From the NCBI GenBank assembly GCA_027488135.1, contig JAIYCH010000131.1, positions 62,001 to 126,000 of the forward strand: a stretch of 64,000 bases of DNA, written 5' to 3'. Of this stretch, positions 21,130-29,463 are shown in pieces. The position numbers were made by a program, and so were the translations under genes. Numbering within the stretch: position 1 is the stretch's first letter; the number at the start of each line of letters is the position of its first letter. This DNA comes from Saprospiraceae bacterium. GTDB taxonomy: Bacteria; Bacteroidota; Bacteroidia; Chitinophagales; Saprospiraceae. The notes under the pieces were generated by a model. It saw only the letters and a list, made by a program, of their open reading frames with translations, was not told the origin of the DNA and did not search any database.

Positions 21130-21765
21130 TTAAAACAAACCATGTAATTGGGTTCTAACCGATTGAATAACAGTACCTAAATCTTCTTGTTTGTTAACAA
21201 AATCTAACTCATCGGTGGATATAACAAGTAATCTACCCAATTTGTATTGACTAATCCAATTTTCATATCTTTCATTTAATTTTTTTAGATAATCTATGCT
21301 GATACTTCCCTCATAATCTCTTCCTCTTGTTTGAATATGATCAACAAGGGTTGGAATACTGGCTTTAAGGTAAATAAGCAGGTCTGGCGGTTGAATATGG
21401 GCGGTCATAGAATTAAACAAAGAAGTATAATTATTAAAATCTCTTCCTGTCATGAGTCCCATATCATGCAAATTTGGAGCAAAAATATTGGCATCTTCAT
21501 AGATAGTTCTATCTTGAATAACTGTTACATCTCCATTTAATATTTGCATTATTTGGTTGTAACGGGTGTGCAAGAAATATATCTGTAAGTTGAATGACCA
21601 CCTGCGCATATCTGTATAAAAATCTACCAGATAGGGATTGTCATCTGTACTTTCATAATGTACTTGCCAACCGAAATGTTTAGCTAATTGATAACATAAG
21701 GTCGTTTTACCAGCACCTATATTGCCTGCAATGGCAATATGTTTTATTTGAGGGATTAATTCCAA
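21130..21765 (-). CDS. Deoxynucleoside kinase
   Basis: This belongs to the deoxynucleoside kinase (dGK/dAK/dCK) family, which phosphorylates salvaged deoxynucleosides. P-loop GNIGAGKTT is at 14-22 with the chosen start. The QDRTIYEDANIFA segment supplies the DR(S/T) motif and catalytic Glu, and a lid region follows (QTRGRDYEGSI). The start is uncertain. The frame is open back to a TTG at 21828, but those 21 extra residues are Cys-rich and unlike homologues. The TTG at 21765 gives 211 aa, close to family length. The sugar and base specificity cannot be read from the sequence. Confidence 0.88.
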   Translation of the reverse strand: MELIPQIKHIAIAGNIGAGKTTLCYQLAKHFGWQVHYESTDDNPYLVDFYTDMRRWSFNLQIYFLHTRYNQIMQILNGDVTVIQDRTIYEDANIFAPNLHDMGLMTGRDFNNYTSLFNSMTAHIQPPDLLIYLKASIPTLVDHIQTRGRDYEGSISIDYLKKLNERYENWISQYKLGRLLVISTDELDFVNKQEDLGTVIQSVRTQLHGLF

Positions 21766-21850
21766 GTTCTTTTTTTTAGCTAAAAATAATTTATTGGCGA
21801 AAATACAACAACCTGAACACCTTGCCAAAAATTTATTTTTAGCTTTACCC

Positions 21851-21858
21851 TATATTTG
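21851..21858 (+). promoter_or_regulatory. Putative -7 box (TATATTTG) for gatC
   Basis: A full TAnnTTTG match 43 bases before the gatC ATG. The nearest TTG upstream is 26 bases away, longer than the usual spacer. A tandem ATAAACTT pair (21881-21888, 21891-21898) lies between it and the start. Confidence 0.35.
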
Positions 21859-21901
21859 AACGTTTGACGAATAAATAGGCATAAACTTCTATAAACTTGT
21901 T

Positions 21902-22201
21902 ATGAAAATAGACAAAAACTTAATTTTGAAGCTTGAAGATTTAAGTAGATTGAAACTTTCCGATGAGGAGAGAGAATCTATGGTTTCAAATTTATCTGAT
22001 ATGTTAAAACTCGTTGAAAAATTAAAGGAACTGCCAACGGATGACGTTGAACCTTTAATTTATGTTAACGGTGAAACTAACATTTGGAGAAATGATGAAA
22101 CAGAAACGTTGATATCAGCTGACATGGCAGTAAAGAATGCGCCCGAGGCACATAACAACTTTTTTAGTGTACCAAGGGTTATAAATTTGGATAATAAGTA
22201 A
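21902..22201 (+). CDS. gatC: Asp/Glu-tRNA amidotransferase subunit C
   Basis: GatC is the small subunit that holds GatA and GatB together in the enzyme that amidates misacylated Glu-tRNA(Gln) or Asp-tRNA(Asn). The 99 aa protein has the family helices (LEDLSRLKLSDEERESMVSNLSDML) and the C-terminal AHNNFFSVPRVI. GatA and GatB are not in the window; the amidase at 44-45.7 kb is exported and is not GatA. The gene starts a compact run with an ABC ATPase (15-base gap) and a cobalamin adenosyltransferase. Confidence 0.93.
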   Translation: MKIDKNLILKLEDLSRLKLSDEERESMVSNLSDMLKLVEKLKELPTDDVEPLIYVNGETNIWRNDETETLISADMAVKNAPEAHNNFFSVPRVINLDNK

Positions 22202-22216
22202 GTACAAACAGACAAC

Positions 22217-22936
22217 ATGGAAAAAAAACCTCTTATCTCAATTGAGAATTTGCGAAAGACTTATATTATGGGCGATAATGAGGTGAAAGCATTACAATCT
22301 GCCAGCCTTAATATTTATAAAAATGAATATGTTGCATTGATGGGTCCTTCCGGATCTGGAAAATCAACGTTAATGAATCTTTTAGGCTGCCTCGACTCAC
22401 CCACGTCAGGCGTTTATTCTCTTAATGGGAATAATGTGGCTAATATGGTCGATGAAGAACTGGCTATTGTTAGAAATAAGGAAATCGGATTTGTTTTTCA
22501 AACTTTCAATCTCTTGCCTAGATTGTCAGCTTTAGAAAATGTGGCTCTACCTTTGGTTTATGCGGGTGTTCCAATAAAAACAAGGCTCAATAGAGCAAAA
22601 GATATGTTAGCTGCCGTTGGATTAAAAGATAGAATGGACCATAAGCCCAATGAGCTCTCCGGAGGCCAAAGACAAAGGGTTGCCGTCGCAAGGGCATTAG
22701 TTAATAACCCGTCCATTATTCTTGCAGATGAACCAACAGGTAATCTTGACTCCAAAACATCGTATGAGATTATGCAATTATTTGAAGAAATTCATAAACT
22801 TGGTAATACAATTATTCTTGTTACGCACGAACCTGACATTGCTGCGCACGCTCATAGAATTGTAAAGCTTAAAGATGGATACATAGAAAGCGATGAGCTA
22901 AATCAATCTATTCAAAGTGTTAAAGTACATGAATAA
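22217..22936 (+). CDS. ABC transporter ATP-binding protein, LolD/MacB type
   Basis: This is a 239 aa nucleotide-binding subunit of the LolD/FtsE/MacB class, which drives lipoprotein release or efflux rather than solute import. Walker [10 protein letters not shown] (43-51), Q-loop [13 protein letters not shown], signature [14 protein letters not shown], Walker [15 protein letters not shown] and the H-loop VTHEPDIA are all intact. No permease gene is adjacent, so its partner must be encoded elsewhere. It is cotranscribed with gatC and the adenosyltransferase. Confidence 0.93.
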   Translation: MEKKPLISIENLRKTYIMGDNEVKALQSASLNIYKNEYVALMGPSGSGKSTLMNLLGCLDSPTSGVYSLNGNNVANMVDEELAIVRNKEIGFVFQTFNLLPRLSALENVALPLVYAGVPIKTRLNRAKDMLAAVGLKDRMDHKPNELSGGQRQRVAVARALVNNPSIILADEPTGNLDSKTSYEIMQLFEEIHKLGNTIILVTHEPDIAAHAHRIVKLKDGYIESDELNQSIQSVKVHE

Positions 22937-22950
22937 AATTATTGTTTGAA

Positions 22951-23493
22951 ATGAAAATATACACAAAAAACGGAGATTTGGGAAAAACCTCACTGATTGG
23001 CGGTAAATCTCTGTTAAAGAACAATATTAGGATTGAGGCTTATGGAGGTGTGGATGAGTTAAACGCTTGGATTGGTCTTTTGGCTGATATTATAGGTGAG
23101 AATCGTCAAATATCATTTCTCAGGTATATGCAAAATCAATTGTTTGTTATTGGTTCTAAATTAGCAACACCGGCAAACTGCACTTTTAACGCTCCCGATC
23201 TTCCAGTTGATTTAATTGAAAAATTAGAGGTTGAGATTGATTTTATGGATTCTTTTTTAACTCCATTAACCAATTTTATACTTCCCGGTGGACATCCATT
23301 AATTTCAAACTGTCATTTAGCCAGAGTAGTTTGTAGAAGAGTTGAGCGAAATATCGTTTCCCTTTCTGAGGTGGAACCAGTAGAAAGTCAAATTTTGGCT
23401 ATCATAAATCGCTTTTCAGATTATCTGTTCATTTTAGCGCGATATACCTCACACAAACTCAACGTAGAAGAGATTGTTTGGAAAGCAACTTAA
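22951..23493 (+). CDS. Cob(I)yrinic acid a,c-diamide adenosyltransferase, PduO type
   Basis: This enzyme transfers the adenosyl group of ATP to cob(I)alamin to form adenosylcobalamin. The ATG at 22951 gives 180 aa (MKIYTKNGDLGKTSLIGG); a TTG nine bases earlier is less likely. PduO/EutT-type markers are the N-terminal TK.GD.G.T ATP-binding loop, the YGGVDELNAWIG helix and CRRVERNIVSL. No other cobalamin gene is nearby. The promoter of the next gene begins eight bases past its stop. Confidence 0.94.
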   Translation: MKIYTKNGDLGKTSLIGGKSLLKNNIRIEAYGGVDELNAWIGLLADIIGENRQISFLRYMQNQLFVIGSKLATPANCTFNAPDLPVDLIEKLEVEIDFMDSFLTPLTNFILPGGHPLISNCHLARVVCRRVERNIVSLSEVEPVESQILAIINRFSDYLFILARYTSHKLNVEEIVWKAT

Positions 23494-23500
23494 AATTTAT

Positions 23501-23530
23501 TTTGATTTCTTTAATTTTCGTATAAATTTG
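23501..23530 (+). promoter_or_regulatory. Bacteroidota-type promoter of the HD-domain gene
   Basis: TTTG (23501-23504), an 18-base spacer and TAAATTTG (23523-23530) form a full -33/-7 match. The ATG follows 16 bases after the -7 box, so the transcript leader would be about ten bases. This independently supports the short N-terminus of the downstream protein. Confidence 0.65.
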
Positions 23531-23546
23531 CAGGGCAATTCGGTTT

Positions 23547-24944
23547 ATGCCTAGTAACAACGTGTTTTCAGCAAATTCGCTGCGGTTTATTTCAATTATA
23601 ATCTTTACCGGATTTATTGTCTTTGCATTGTTTATCCTATTCAGTGTCTTTACAGATGATTTTTATGTTAATGTTGGTATTTCCATACTACTTGTAGGTA
23701 TTTTTTTATTGCTTACGCTCATTATTTATAGAACCATTAATATTGACGAAACGCTATCGAGGTCTATATTTTTTTTACTGGGTTTAATTCCTTTTTTTAC
23801 GTTAATTGCCCATTTTATTATTAAGTATAATCCACAATATTTATATATGTTGCCGTTAGGCATTATCATTATAGTTATCAAATATTTCTTTAATGAAAGT
23901 TTATCCTTTGGTATTTATTTTTCTACTATTTCCAGTATTTATCTTTCTTTGAATCCTTCCGAGCAGTGGATGTTTTTACAAATTTTTACTGGATTACTTA
24001 TTCTTTTTTTACCATTTGATAGTAAGAAGTCGCTCTATATTATCGGAAGCATCCTAATAGTTTGCGCAATTTCCGTTTTAATTTCGGTCAGCTTAAAACT
24101 AACTTACCCCACGTTTCAACCTTCTTTTGAGGAACTTATTATCTTCTTATTTATTCAGTCTTTCTCCCTATTATTTGCATATTTAATAATACCTTTTTTA
24201 GAGAAGATTTTTTCATTTACATCGGCATTTTCCCTGAATGAATTAGGAAATTTAGATAATTTTTTATTAAAAGAATTAGCGCTTAAAGCTCCTGGGACTT
24301 ATCAACATTCTATACAAGTAAGTTATCTGGCGGAAGCTGCTGCTCAAAAAATTCATGTAAATAGTCTATTATGCAGGGTAGGAGGGTTATACCACGATAT
24401 AGGTAAATTAGTTCATCCTGGTTATTTTAATGAAAATATTCAAAATCTTAATCCTTTTGAAAATCAATCTTTTAATAGAAGTGCCGCTTTGATTATCAAG
24501 CATGTAAAGGATGGTATAGACTTAGGAAAAAAGTATAGATTGCCAGAAATAATCATAGACTTTATCAGAACGCATCATGGAACTACCAAAGTAGAATATT
24601 TTTATAGGAAATACAAGGCTTCAGGAAATTGTTTTGATGTTAATGAAGCAGATTTTACTTATCCAGGTCCAAAGCCATTTACCAGGGAACAATCTATTGT
24701 AATGCTTGCTGATACGGTTGAAGCTGCATGTAGAAGTTTAAAAAATCCTACAAAGGGAGATTTATTTGAGTTGATTGATCGATTAATTGAGCGTAAGATA
24801 GAAATGGGTCAGTTCGATGAATCAAATTTGTCCATAGAGGAACTTGATTTATGTAAAGAGGTATTCAAAGATTACATTAAAACTTTTTACCACCAAAGAA
24901 TTTCTTATCCCGAACCAGTAAATTCGGGACAAGAATTCTTGTGA
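23547..24944 (+). CDS. PgpH-like membrane HD phosphohydrolase lacking the extracellular domain
   Basis: The protein is 465 aa: six or seven hydrophobic segments (about residues 12-205) followed by an HD domain with GTYQHSIQVSYLAE, GLYHDIGKL (H283/D284), IRTHHGT and ADTVEAACRS. The HD part is that of PgpH, which hydrolyses cyclic di-AMP to pApA. Full-length PgpH/7TMR-HDED proteins are about 700 aa, with a long extracellular HDED domain before the membrane part; that domain is missing here. A promoter immediately upstream shows this is not a mis-called start. It may lack the external sensing function. The 3' end carries two palindromes. Confidence 0.85.
   Translation: MPSNNVFSANSLRFISIIIFTGFIVFALFILFSVFTDDFYVNVGISILLVGIFLLLTLIIYRTINIDETLSRSIFFLLGLIPFFTLIAHFIIKYNPQYLYMLPLGIIIIVIKYFFNESLSFGIYFSTISSIYLSLNPSEQWMFLQIFTGLLILFLPFDSKKSLYIIGSILIVCAISVLISVSLKLTYPTFQPSFEELIIFLFIQSFSLLFAYLIIPFLEKIFSFTSAFSLNELGNLDNFLLKELALKAPGTYQHSIQVSYLAEAAAQKIHVNSLLCRVGGLYHDIGKLVHPGYFNENIQNLNPFENQSFNRSAALIIKHVKDGIDLGKKYRLPEIIIDFIRTHHGTTKVEYFYRKYKASGNCFDVNEADFTYPGPKPFTREQSIVMLADTVEAACRSLKNPTKGDLFELIDRLIERKIEMGQFDESNLSIEELDLCKEVFKDYIKTFYHQRISYPEPVNSGQEFL
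24908..24942. repeat. Two palindromes at the 3' end of the HD-domain gene
   Basis: A 7-bp hairpin pairs TCCCGAA (24908-24914) with TTCGGGA (24923-24929). It is followed at once by a perfect 14-base palindrome, ACAAGAATTCTTGT (24929-24942). Both lie inside the last codons, just before a 3-base convergent junction, and may help end transcription. No T tract follows directly. Confidence 0.45.
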
Positions 24945-24947
24945 TAC

Positions 24948-26819
24948 TTATTTTTTAATCATTGGTAGAATAATTCTTGATGGATATTTTGTACTATGAT
25001 GTACTTTATTTTTTGCTACCACACCAACTTTTTCGTCAAAGTTATTTCCTCCTGTATTTAGATTCCGATCAAATCTCGGAAAATTACTACTCGATATTTC
25101 AATTCTGATTTGATGTCCTTTTGGAAAATAATTACTGGTTGATAATGCGGATAGCTTCACTTCATATACCTTATCTTTTTCCATAAATACTTCTTTATCA
25201 TAACCCTCTCTATACCTAACTCTTTGTATAGTTTCATCAAGATTATAGGCCTTACCATCAGGATATACATCTATCAATTTTAAAGTAAAATCTGTGTCTT
25301 TTGCGTCAGAAGAAACAAAAAGAACAGACTCTATAAATCCGCTTATTTCAACGTCTTCAGTTAAAGGTGGAGTGGAGTAAACTAAAATATCTTCTCTTAA
25401 TTCCATGGTTTGTTGATCTAAAGATCCCCCTTGTATAGCATTACCAATACAACATACATTACCACCAAAAGAATTTACCGGATTCGCAGGATCATAAGAA
25501 AATTGGTCTGGTAAATCCGTTTTAGGTGCTGATAGGGTCAACGCACCATCTCCATTTCTGGAATTTGCCTTACCGTTACTATTTAAATAAAATGGGGTAG
25601 CCACGGCTGCTTTTGGAGGCCAGGTTTCACTTTGTTGCCATTTATTTGAACCCATAGTAAAATATTGAACTCTGGGTAGTTTATTTTTTATCCCATTTTC
25701 TTGACCTTTTAACCAATAATCGAACCAGCTATAAGTTAATGCGTCATAATCTAATCGGGCATCTCCCACACTTCTTTCACCCACAATGGTATTTTCTGTT
25801 GCCCTTTTGAATGAACAATGGAGGGTGGGTGCTATAACCAGATATTGATTATCAGCAGCTTCAGGAAATTTAGATTTATCTCTTAGTAGATTAAAGAGGG
25901 CAATATTTGGGGTTGAAGCAACATCATACCATGAAACGAACCAATAGGAGGGTTTTTTGAAAGCCATATTATCATGAAATAAACCACCTTGAAACCATTT
26001 TTGGTCATTTGGTTTTCTTCGAATCATGTCTTCATAAACGCCTATCGGACCATTTACATTTTTAATAATATCCTGAACGGGTAAATGCTTTAAAGCAGTA
26101 ACCCAGTCAACTTTAGGGTTTTCAGGCGCCAGGTCAAAGTTTCGAGATACTCTTATTAACTCCTCTTGTGTAATGTCAACAGGAAAAGTAGGTCTTACTC
26201 TATCATTTTGAACACTATATAACCAAGAAGTGAATAACATCTGCTGAGCTCCGCCTCTAAACCAATTGCCTTGCTCATATAAATTTCCAATTTTTCCAAC
26301 GCCGGCGCCAAATCCTTGTGGTACGAGCGCTGTGTGTGATGGATGATCTAAAGAGGCAACAGCCATTTGCCATTCTGCCGTAGAGGAGCAACCAATGGTT
26401 CCAATTTTTTGATTAGACCATTCTTGTGAGGAAATCCACGAAAATGCATCATAGCCATCTGTGGTAGGTGTACCCAAAATATCCCAAACTCCCTCAGAGA
26501 AAAACCTGCCTCTTTCATTTTGAACAATATAGACATAGCCTCTTTTTACTGCATCATAAGCAGCTTCGTACTGTCTAATCATTTCCTTACCATCAATCCA
26601 TTGGTTGAAATTATATGGAGTTTTAGATAAAATAACTGGGTATTTTCCAGGTCCTTTAGGTCTGTAAATATCCGTTGCAAGTCTGATACCGTCACGCATA
26701 GGCATCATTACTTTTTGGTCAACTACTGCAATTTCTTTTAATTTTTCAAGAGTAACTGCCTCATTTTGACCAAATAAAATAAGGGGAAATAAAAATAAAA
26801 ATAAGCATTGTTTTTTCAT
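24948..26819 (-). CDS. CocE/NonD-type S15 hydrolase, exported
   Basis: This is a secreted alpha/beta hydrolase of the X-Pro dipeptidyl peptidase (S15)/cocaine esterase group. The ATG at 26819 gives 623 aa with a clear signal peptide ([18 protein letters not shown]); an in-frame earlier start lies inside purB. The N-terminal catalytic domain has [14 protein letters not shown], the nucleophile elbow [11 protein letters not shown] (probable S145) and [11 protein letters not shown]-like strand elements. A C-terminal jelly-roll domain ends in LPMIKK. Family members cleave esters or proline dipeptides; the substrate is not known. Downstream of purB by 10 bases. Confidence 0.9.
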   Translation of the reverse strand: MKKQCLFLFLFPLILFGQNEAVTLEKLKEIAVVDQKVMMPMRDGIRLATDIYRPKGPGKYPVILSKTPYNFNQWIDGKEMIRQYEAAYDAVKRGYVYIVQNERGRFFSEGVWDILGTPTTDGYDAFSWISSQEWSNQKIGTIGCSSTAEWQMAVASLDHPSHTALVPQGFGAGVGKIGNLYEQGNWFRGGAQQMLFTSWLYSVQNDRVRPTFPVDITQEELIRVSRNFDLAPENPKVDWVTALKHLPVQDIIKNVNGPIGVYEDMIRRKPNDQKWFQGGLFHDNMAFKKPSYWFVSWYDVASTPNIALFNLLRDKSKFPEAADNQYLVIAPTLHCSFKRATENTIVGERSVGDARLDYDALTYSWFDYWLKGQENGIKNKLPRVQYFTMGSNKWQQSETWPPKAAVATPFYLNSNGKANSRNGDGALTLSAPKTDLPDQFSYDPANPVNSFGGNVCCIGNAIQGGSLDQQTMELREDILVYSTPPLTEDVEISGFIESVLFVSSDAKDTDFTLKLIDVYPDGKAYNLDETIQRVRYREGYDKEVFMEKDKVYEVKLSALSTSNYFPKGHQIRIEISSSNFPRFDRNLNTGGNNFDEKVGVVAKNKVHHSTKYPSRIILPMIKK

Positions 26820-26829
26820 GTAGGTAGAT

Positions 26830-28173
26830 TTAAAATGATTTTTCAGCTTTGCCAATATAGTTAAATGGGGTTATGTTTAGTAACTCCATTTTTACCTCTT
26901 CATCCACTTTAAGGGTGTTGATAAATTGATGGATTTCGTTTTCTGTTACGTTATTGACTCCTCTCGTCAGTTCCTTTAATACTTCATAAGGTTTGGGGAA
27001 ACCCTCCCTGCGCAATATCGTTTGAATAGCTTCTGCTACAACCATCCAATTTTTACTCAAATCTGATGAAATTTTATCTTCTTGAACCCGTAATTTTGAT
27101 AAGCCCTTTTTTAATGATTTTATCGCAATTAAGGTATGGGCAAAAGGGACACCTGTATTTCTAAGCACTGTGCTGTCTGTTAAATCTCTTTGTAACCTTG
27201 AAACAGGTAATTTTTCAGCTAAATGGTGAAATAAAGCATTGGCCACACCCAGGTTTCCTTCTGCATTTTCAAAATCTATTGGATTAACTTTATGTGGCAT
27301 AGCAGAAGAGCCAATTTCACCTTGAATGGTAGCTTGTTTAAAATAATCCATGGATATATAAGTCCAAATATCTCTTGAAAAATCTATAAGTATAGTATTT
27401 ATTCGTTGTAAATTATGGAAGAGAGCGGCTAAATTATCATAATGTTCAATCTGTGTGGTTGGTTTTGACCTTTCTAATCCGAGAGAAGTTAAAAATTCAT
27501 TGGCAAAATAATGCCAGTCCGTGGATGGAAAAGCCACATAATGGGCATTAAAATTTCCTGTGGCGCCACCAAATTTACCGTTTATTGGCACGGTGGATAA
27601 ATGGGCTATTTGTACGTTTAATCTGGACACAAAAACACCTATTTCTTTACCTAAAGTGGTAGGTGAAGCTGGTTGTCCATGGGTTCTGGCCAGTAGTGGT
27701 ATGTTACCCCATGCTTCTTCCATAGATGTTAATTCATCTACTAAGGAATAAATTTGTGGGTAAAAAACATCGGTTAAATAAGCTTTTATAGATAATGGAA
27801 TAGCGGTATTGTTGATATCCTGAGAGGTTAATCCAAAATGTATCCATTCAGAAATATCAGATAAATTCATTGTATCAAATTTTTCTTTTAGATAGTATTC
27901 AACAGCTTTTATATCGTGATTTGTAATAGACTCAATTTCTTTAATTTTTAATGCTTCTTTGACATCAAAGGCTGTAAAAAGCGCCAAAATAGCCTCTTTA
28001 TTTTCTTCCAGTTTTTGTGATCCCTTGAATGAAATCTGTCCGGAAAGTTTCATTAAATATTGGATTTCAACAAATATTCTATATTTAATGAGTGCGAATT
28101 CACTAAAATAGGATGAAAGTTCTTTTGTTTTGTCGGCGTAGCGACCATCAATAGGAGAAATTGCGGTAATCAT
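26830..28173 (-). CDS. purB: Adenylosuccinate lyase
   Basis: PurB catalyses two fumarate-releasing steps in purine synthesis, SAICAR to AICAR and adenylosuccinate to AMP. The 447 aa protein begins [19 protein letters not shown], typical of the E. coli-like subgroup. It carries the fumarase/aspartase signature [19 protein letters not shown] near residues 286-304, with the catalytic loop serine. [10 protein letters not shown] contains the general-base His region. It lies 16 bases downstream of the BioD-like gene and 10 bases before the S15 hydrolase on the same strand. Confidence 0.96.
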   Translation of the reverse strand: MITAISPIDGRYADKTKELSSYFSEFALIKYRIFVEIQYLMKLSGQISFKGSQKLEENKEAILALFTAFDVKEALKIKEIESITNHDIKAVEYYLKEKFDTMNLSDISEWIHFGLTSQDINNTAIPLSIKAYLTDVFYPQIYSLVDELTSMEEAWGNIPLLARTHGQPASPTTLGKEIGVFVSRLNVQIAHLSTVPINGKFGGATGNFNAHYVAFPSTDWHYFANEFLTSLGLERSKPTTQIEHYDNLAALFHNLQRINTILIDFSRDIWTYISMDYFKQATIQGEIGSSAMPHKVNPIDFENAEGNLGVANALFHHLAEKLPVSRLQRDLTDSTVLRNTGVPFAHTLIAIKSLKKGLSKLRVQEDKISSDLSKNWMVVAEAIQTILRREGFPKPYEVLKELTRGVNNVTENEIHQFINTLKVDEEVKMELLNITPFNYIGKAEKSF

Positions 28174-28189
28174 AAGTTTATTTACGGGT

Positions 28190-29320
28190 TCAAATACTTT
28201 TTAGTAGTGTTTCAAAATCAACATGTTCGGAAATTAATTCGATGGCTCTTTTGGATTTCCAAGGGGTACGGTTGTTGATTTTAACTTCTATTCTGCTCAC
28301 TTTAACAACAGATCCATACGTGTCTAACAACGTGGTTATAACAGGAATTTTATGCGTTTTAAGGTAGGGTAGATTTAATTCCTCAGGGTCAATCCACTTA
28401 TGTTGCCTGCCGTCACTGGTTATTATTACCCCTGATAAGGGAGATTTCTTTAATCCCTTTGCAGCGGTAATGGTTTTAATTTTTTTGAGTGCCTCGCCAA
28501 TTCTTTTAATGCTGGTAACTAAAAGAAGATTTTCAGTAGCGGCAAATTCCTCAGCGTCAATCAATGAACCCGCTATAAAATCTTCAATTCGGTTATTCAT
28601 GTATTCCTCATTTAAAACGACTCTGCCCTCTACGGCCTGTCGGATGGCTTCCATTATAGGCAGAGAAAGGGATTGTTCATAAGGTAATACGCCTAATAAT
28701 TTTAAATTTAACTGCTTAAGCTTAATATTAAGGTAGTGCTCAATTTCTTCCTTTTTTTCTGGCTTTACCTTGTTTACAATTACCCCAAGTATAGGTACAT
28801 TTTCTTCTCTAAAAAGAGATAAATTCATATTTAGCATGTCAAGGGTACTGCCAATACCTCCCTCAACCACCATAATTACCCCAGCGTTTAATAATTTTGC
28901 TACCCGGGCATTCGATAGATCTACAATACTTCCGACGCCAGGATGTCCTGTACCTTCATATACTACGATATCATATTGTTCACTCAATTCATTGTGAGCA
29001 TTCATTAATTTTTCTTCAAAATTGAATTTTTCAGGATTATCGAGAAATTCTTTGGTAACGCCTCTCCCTAAAATAACTGGACTATGAATTTCAGGCTTCA
29101 TTCTAAATCCTATTACTTCAGAAAATAACACAGCATCCTTATCTGCAATAGTGCCATTCAGCGAAATAAATTTTTGTCCAACAGGTTTACAATAGCCTGT
29201 GTTATAACCTTTAGCTAATAAATTTGCAACAATTCCTAAAGTGCAGGTTGTTTTACCAACGTGCTGACTTGATGCTGCAACGTATATGTACTTACAAGAA
29301 AGTCCGTCTAACTGGATCAT
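28190..29320 (-). CDS. BioD-like AAA ATPase (phosphotransacetylase N-terminal-type, DRTGG-related)
   Basis: This is a 376 aa protein of the BioD-like group found as the N-terminal part of some phosphotransacetylases (COG0857-type). A P-loop-like motif ASSQHVGKTT lies at about 16-25. It continues with KPVGQKF, VVYEGTGHPGVGSIVDLSNA and GGIGSTLDMLNMN, as in dethiobiotin synthetase folds. The C-terminal half has the DRTGG-like regulatory segment (LLVTSIKRIGEAL, GVIITSDGRQ). There is no phosphotransacetylase catalytic domain. The substrate is unknown, and a nucleotide-sensing role is possible. Cotranscribed with purB. Confidence 0.78.
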   Translation of the reverse strand: MIQLDGLSCKYIYVAASSQHVGKTTCTLGIVANLLAKGYNTGYCKPVGQKFISLNGTIADKDAVLFSEVIGFRMKPEIHSPVILGRGVTKEFLDNPEKFNFEEKLMNAHNELSEQYDIVVYEGTGHPGVGSIVDLSNARVAKLLNAGVIMVVEGGIGSTLDMLNMNLSLFREENVPILGVIVNKVKPEKKEEIEHYLNIKLKQLNLKLLGVLPYEQSLSLPIMEAIRQAVEGRVVLNEEYMNNRIEDFIAGSLIDAEEFAATENLLLVTSIKRIGEALKKIKTITAAKGLKKSPLSGVIITSDGRQHKWIDPEELNLPYLKTHKIPVITTLLDTYGSVVKVSRIEVKINNRTPWKSKRAIELISEHVDFETLLKSI

Positions 29321-29387
29321 TTTTAAGGAGATTTATAAGCGTTGAAATTGGTTCCTTTTTAATTTAACCCTAAATTTCATAGATTAA

Positions 29388-29420
29388 TTTGACATTATTA
29401 TTTTTTTTACAATACTTTTG
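29388..29420 (+). promoter_or_regulatory. Bacteroidota-type promoter of topA
   Basis: TTTG (29388-29391), a 21-base spacer and TACTTTTG (29413-29420) match the -33/-7 pattern. The topA ATG is 44 bases further on. Confidence 0.55.
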
Positions 29421-29463
29421 AGGTTTATTTGAAAAAATCAATTCCTGAAGATAAAATTTTATT

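Noticed and set aside
21881-21898. Tandem ATAAACTT pair before gatC
   Set aside because: Two copies only, spaced 10 bases, in A+T-rich leader; no known site matches.
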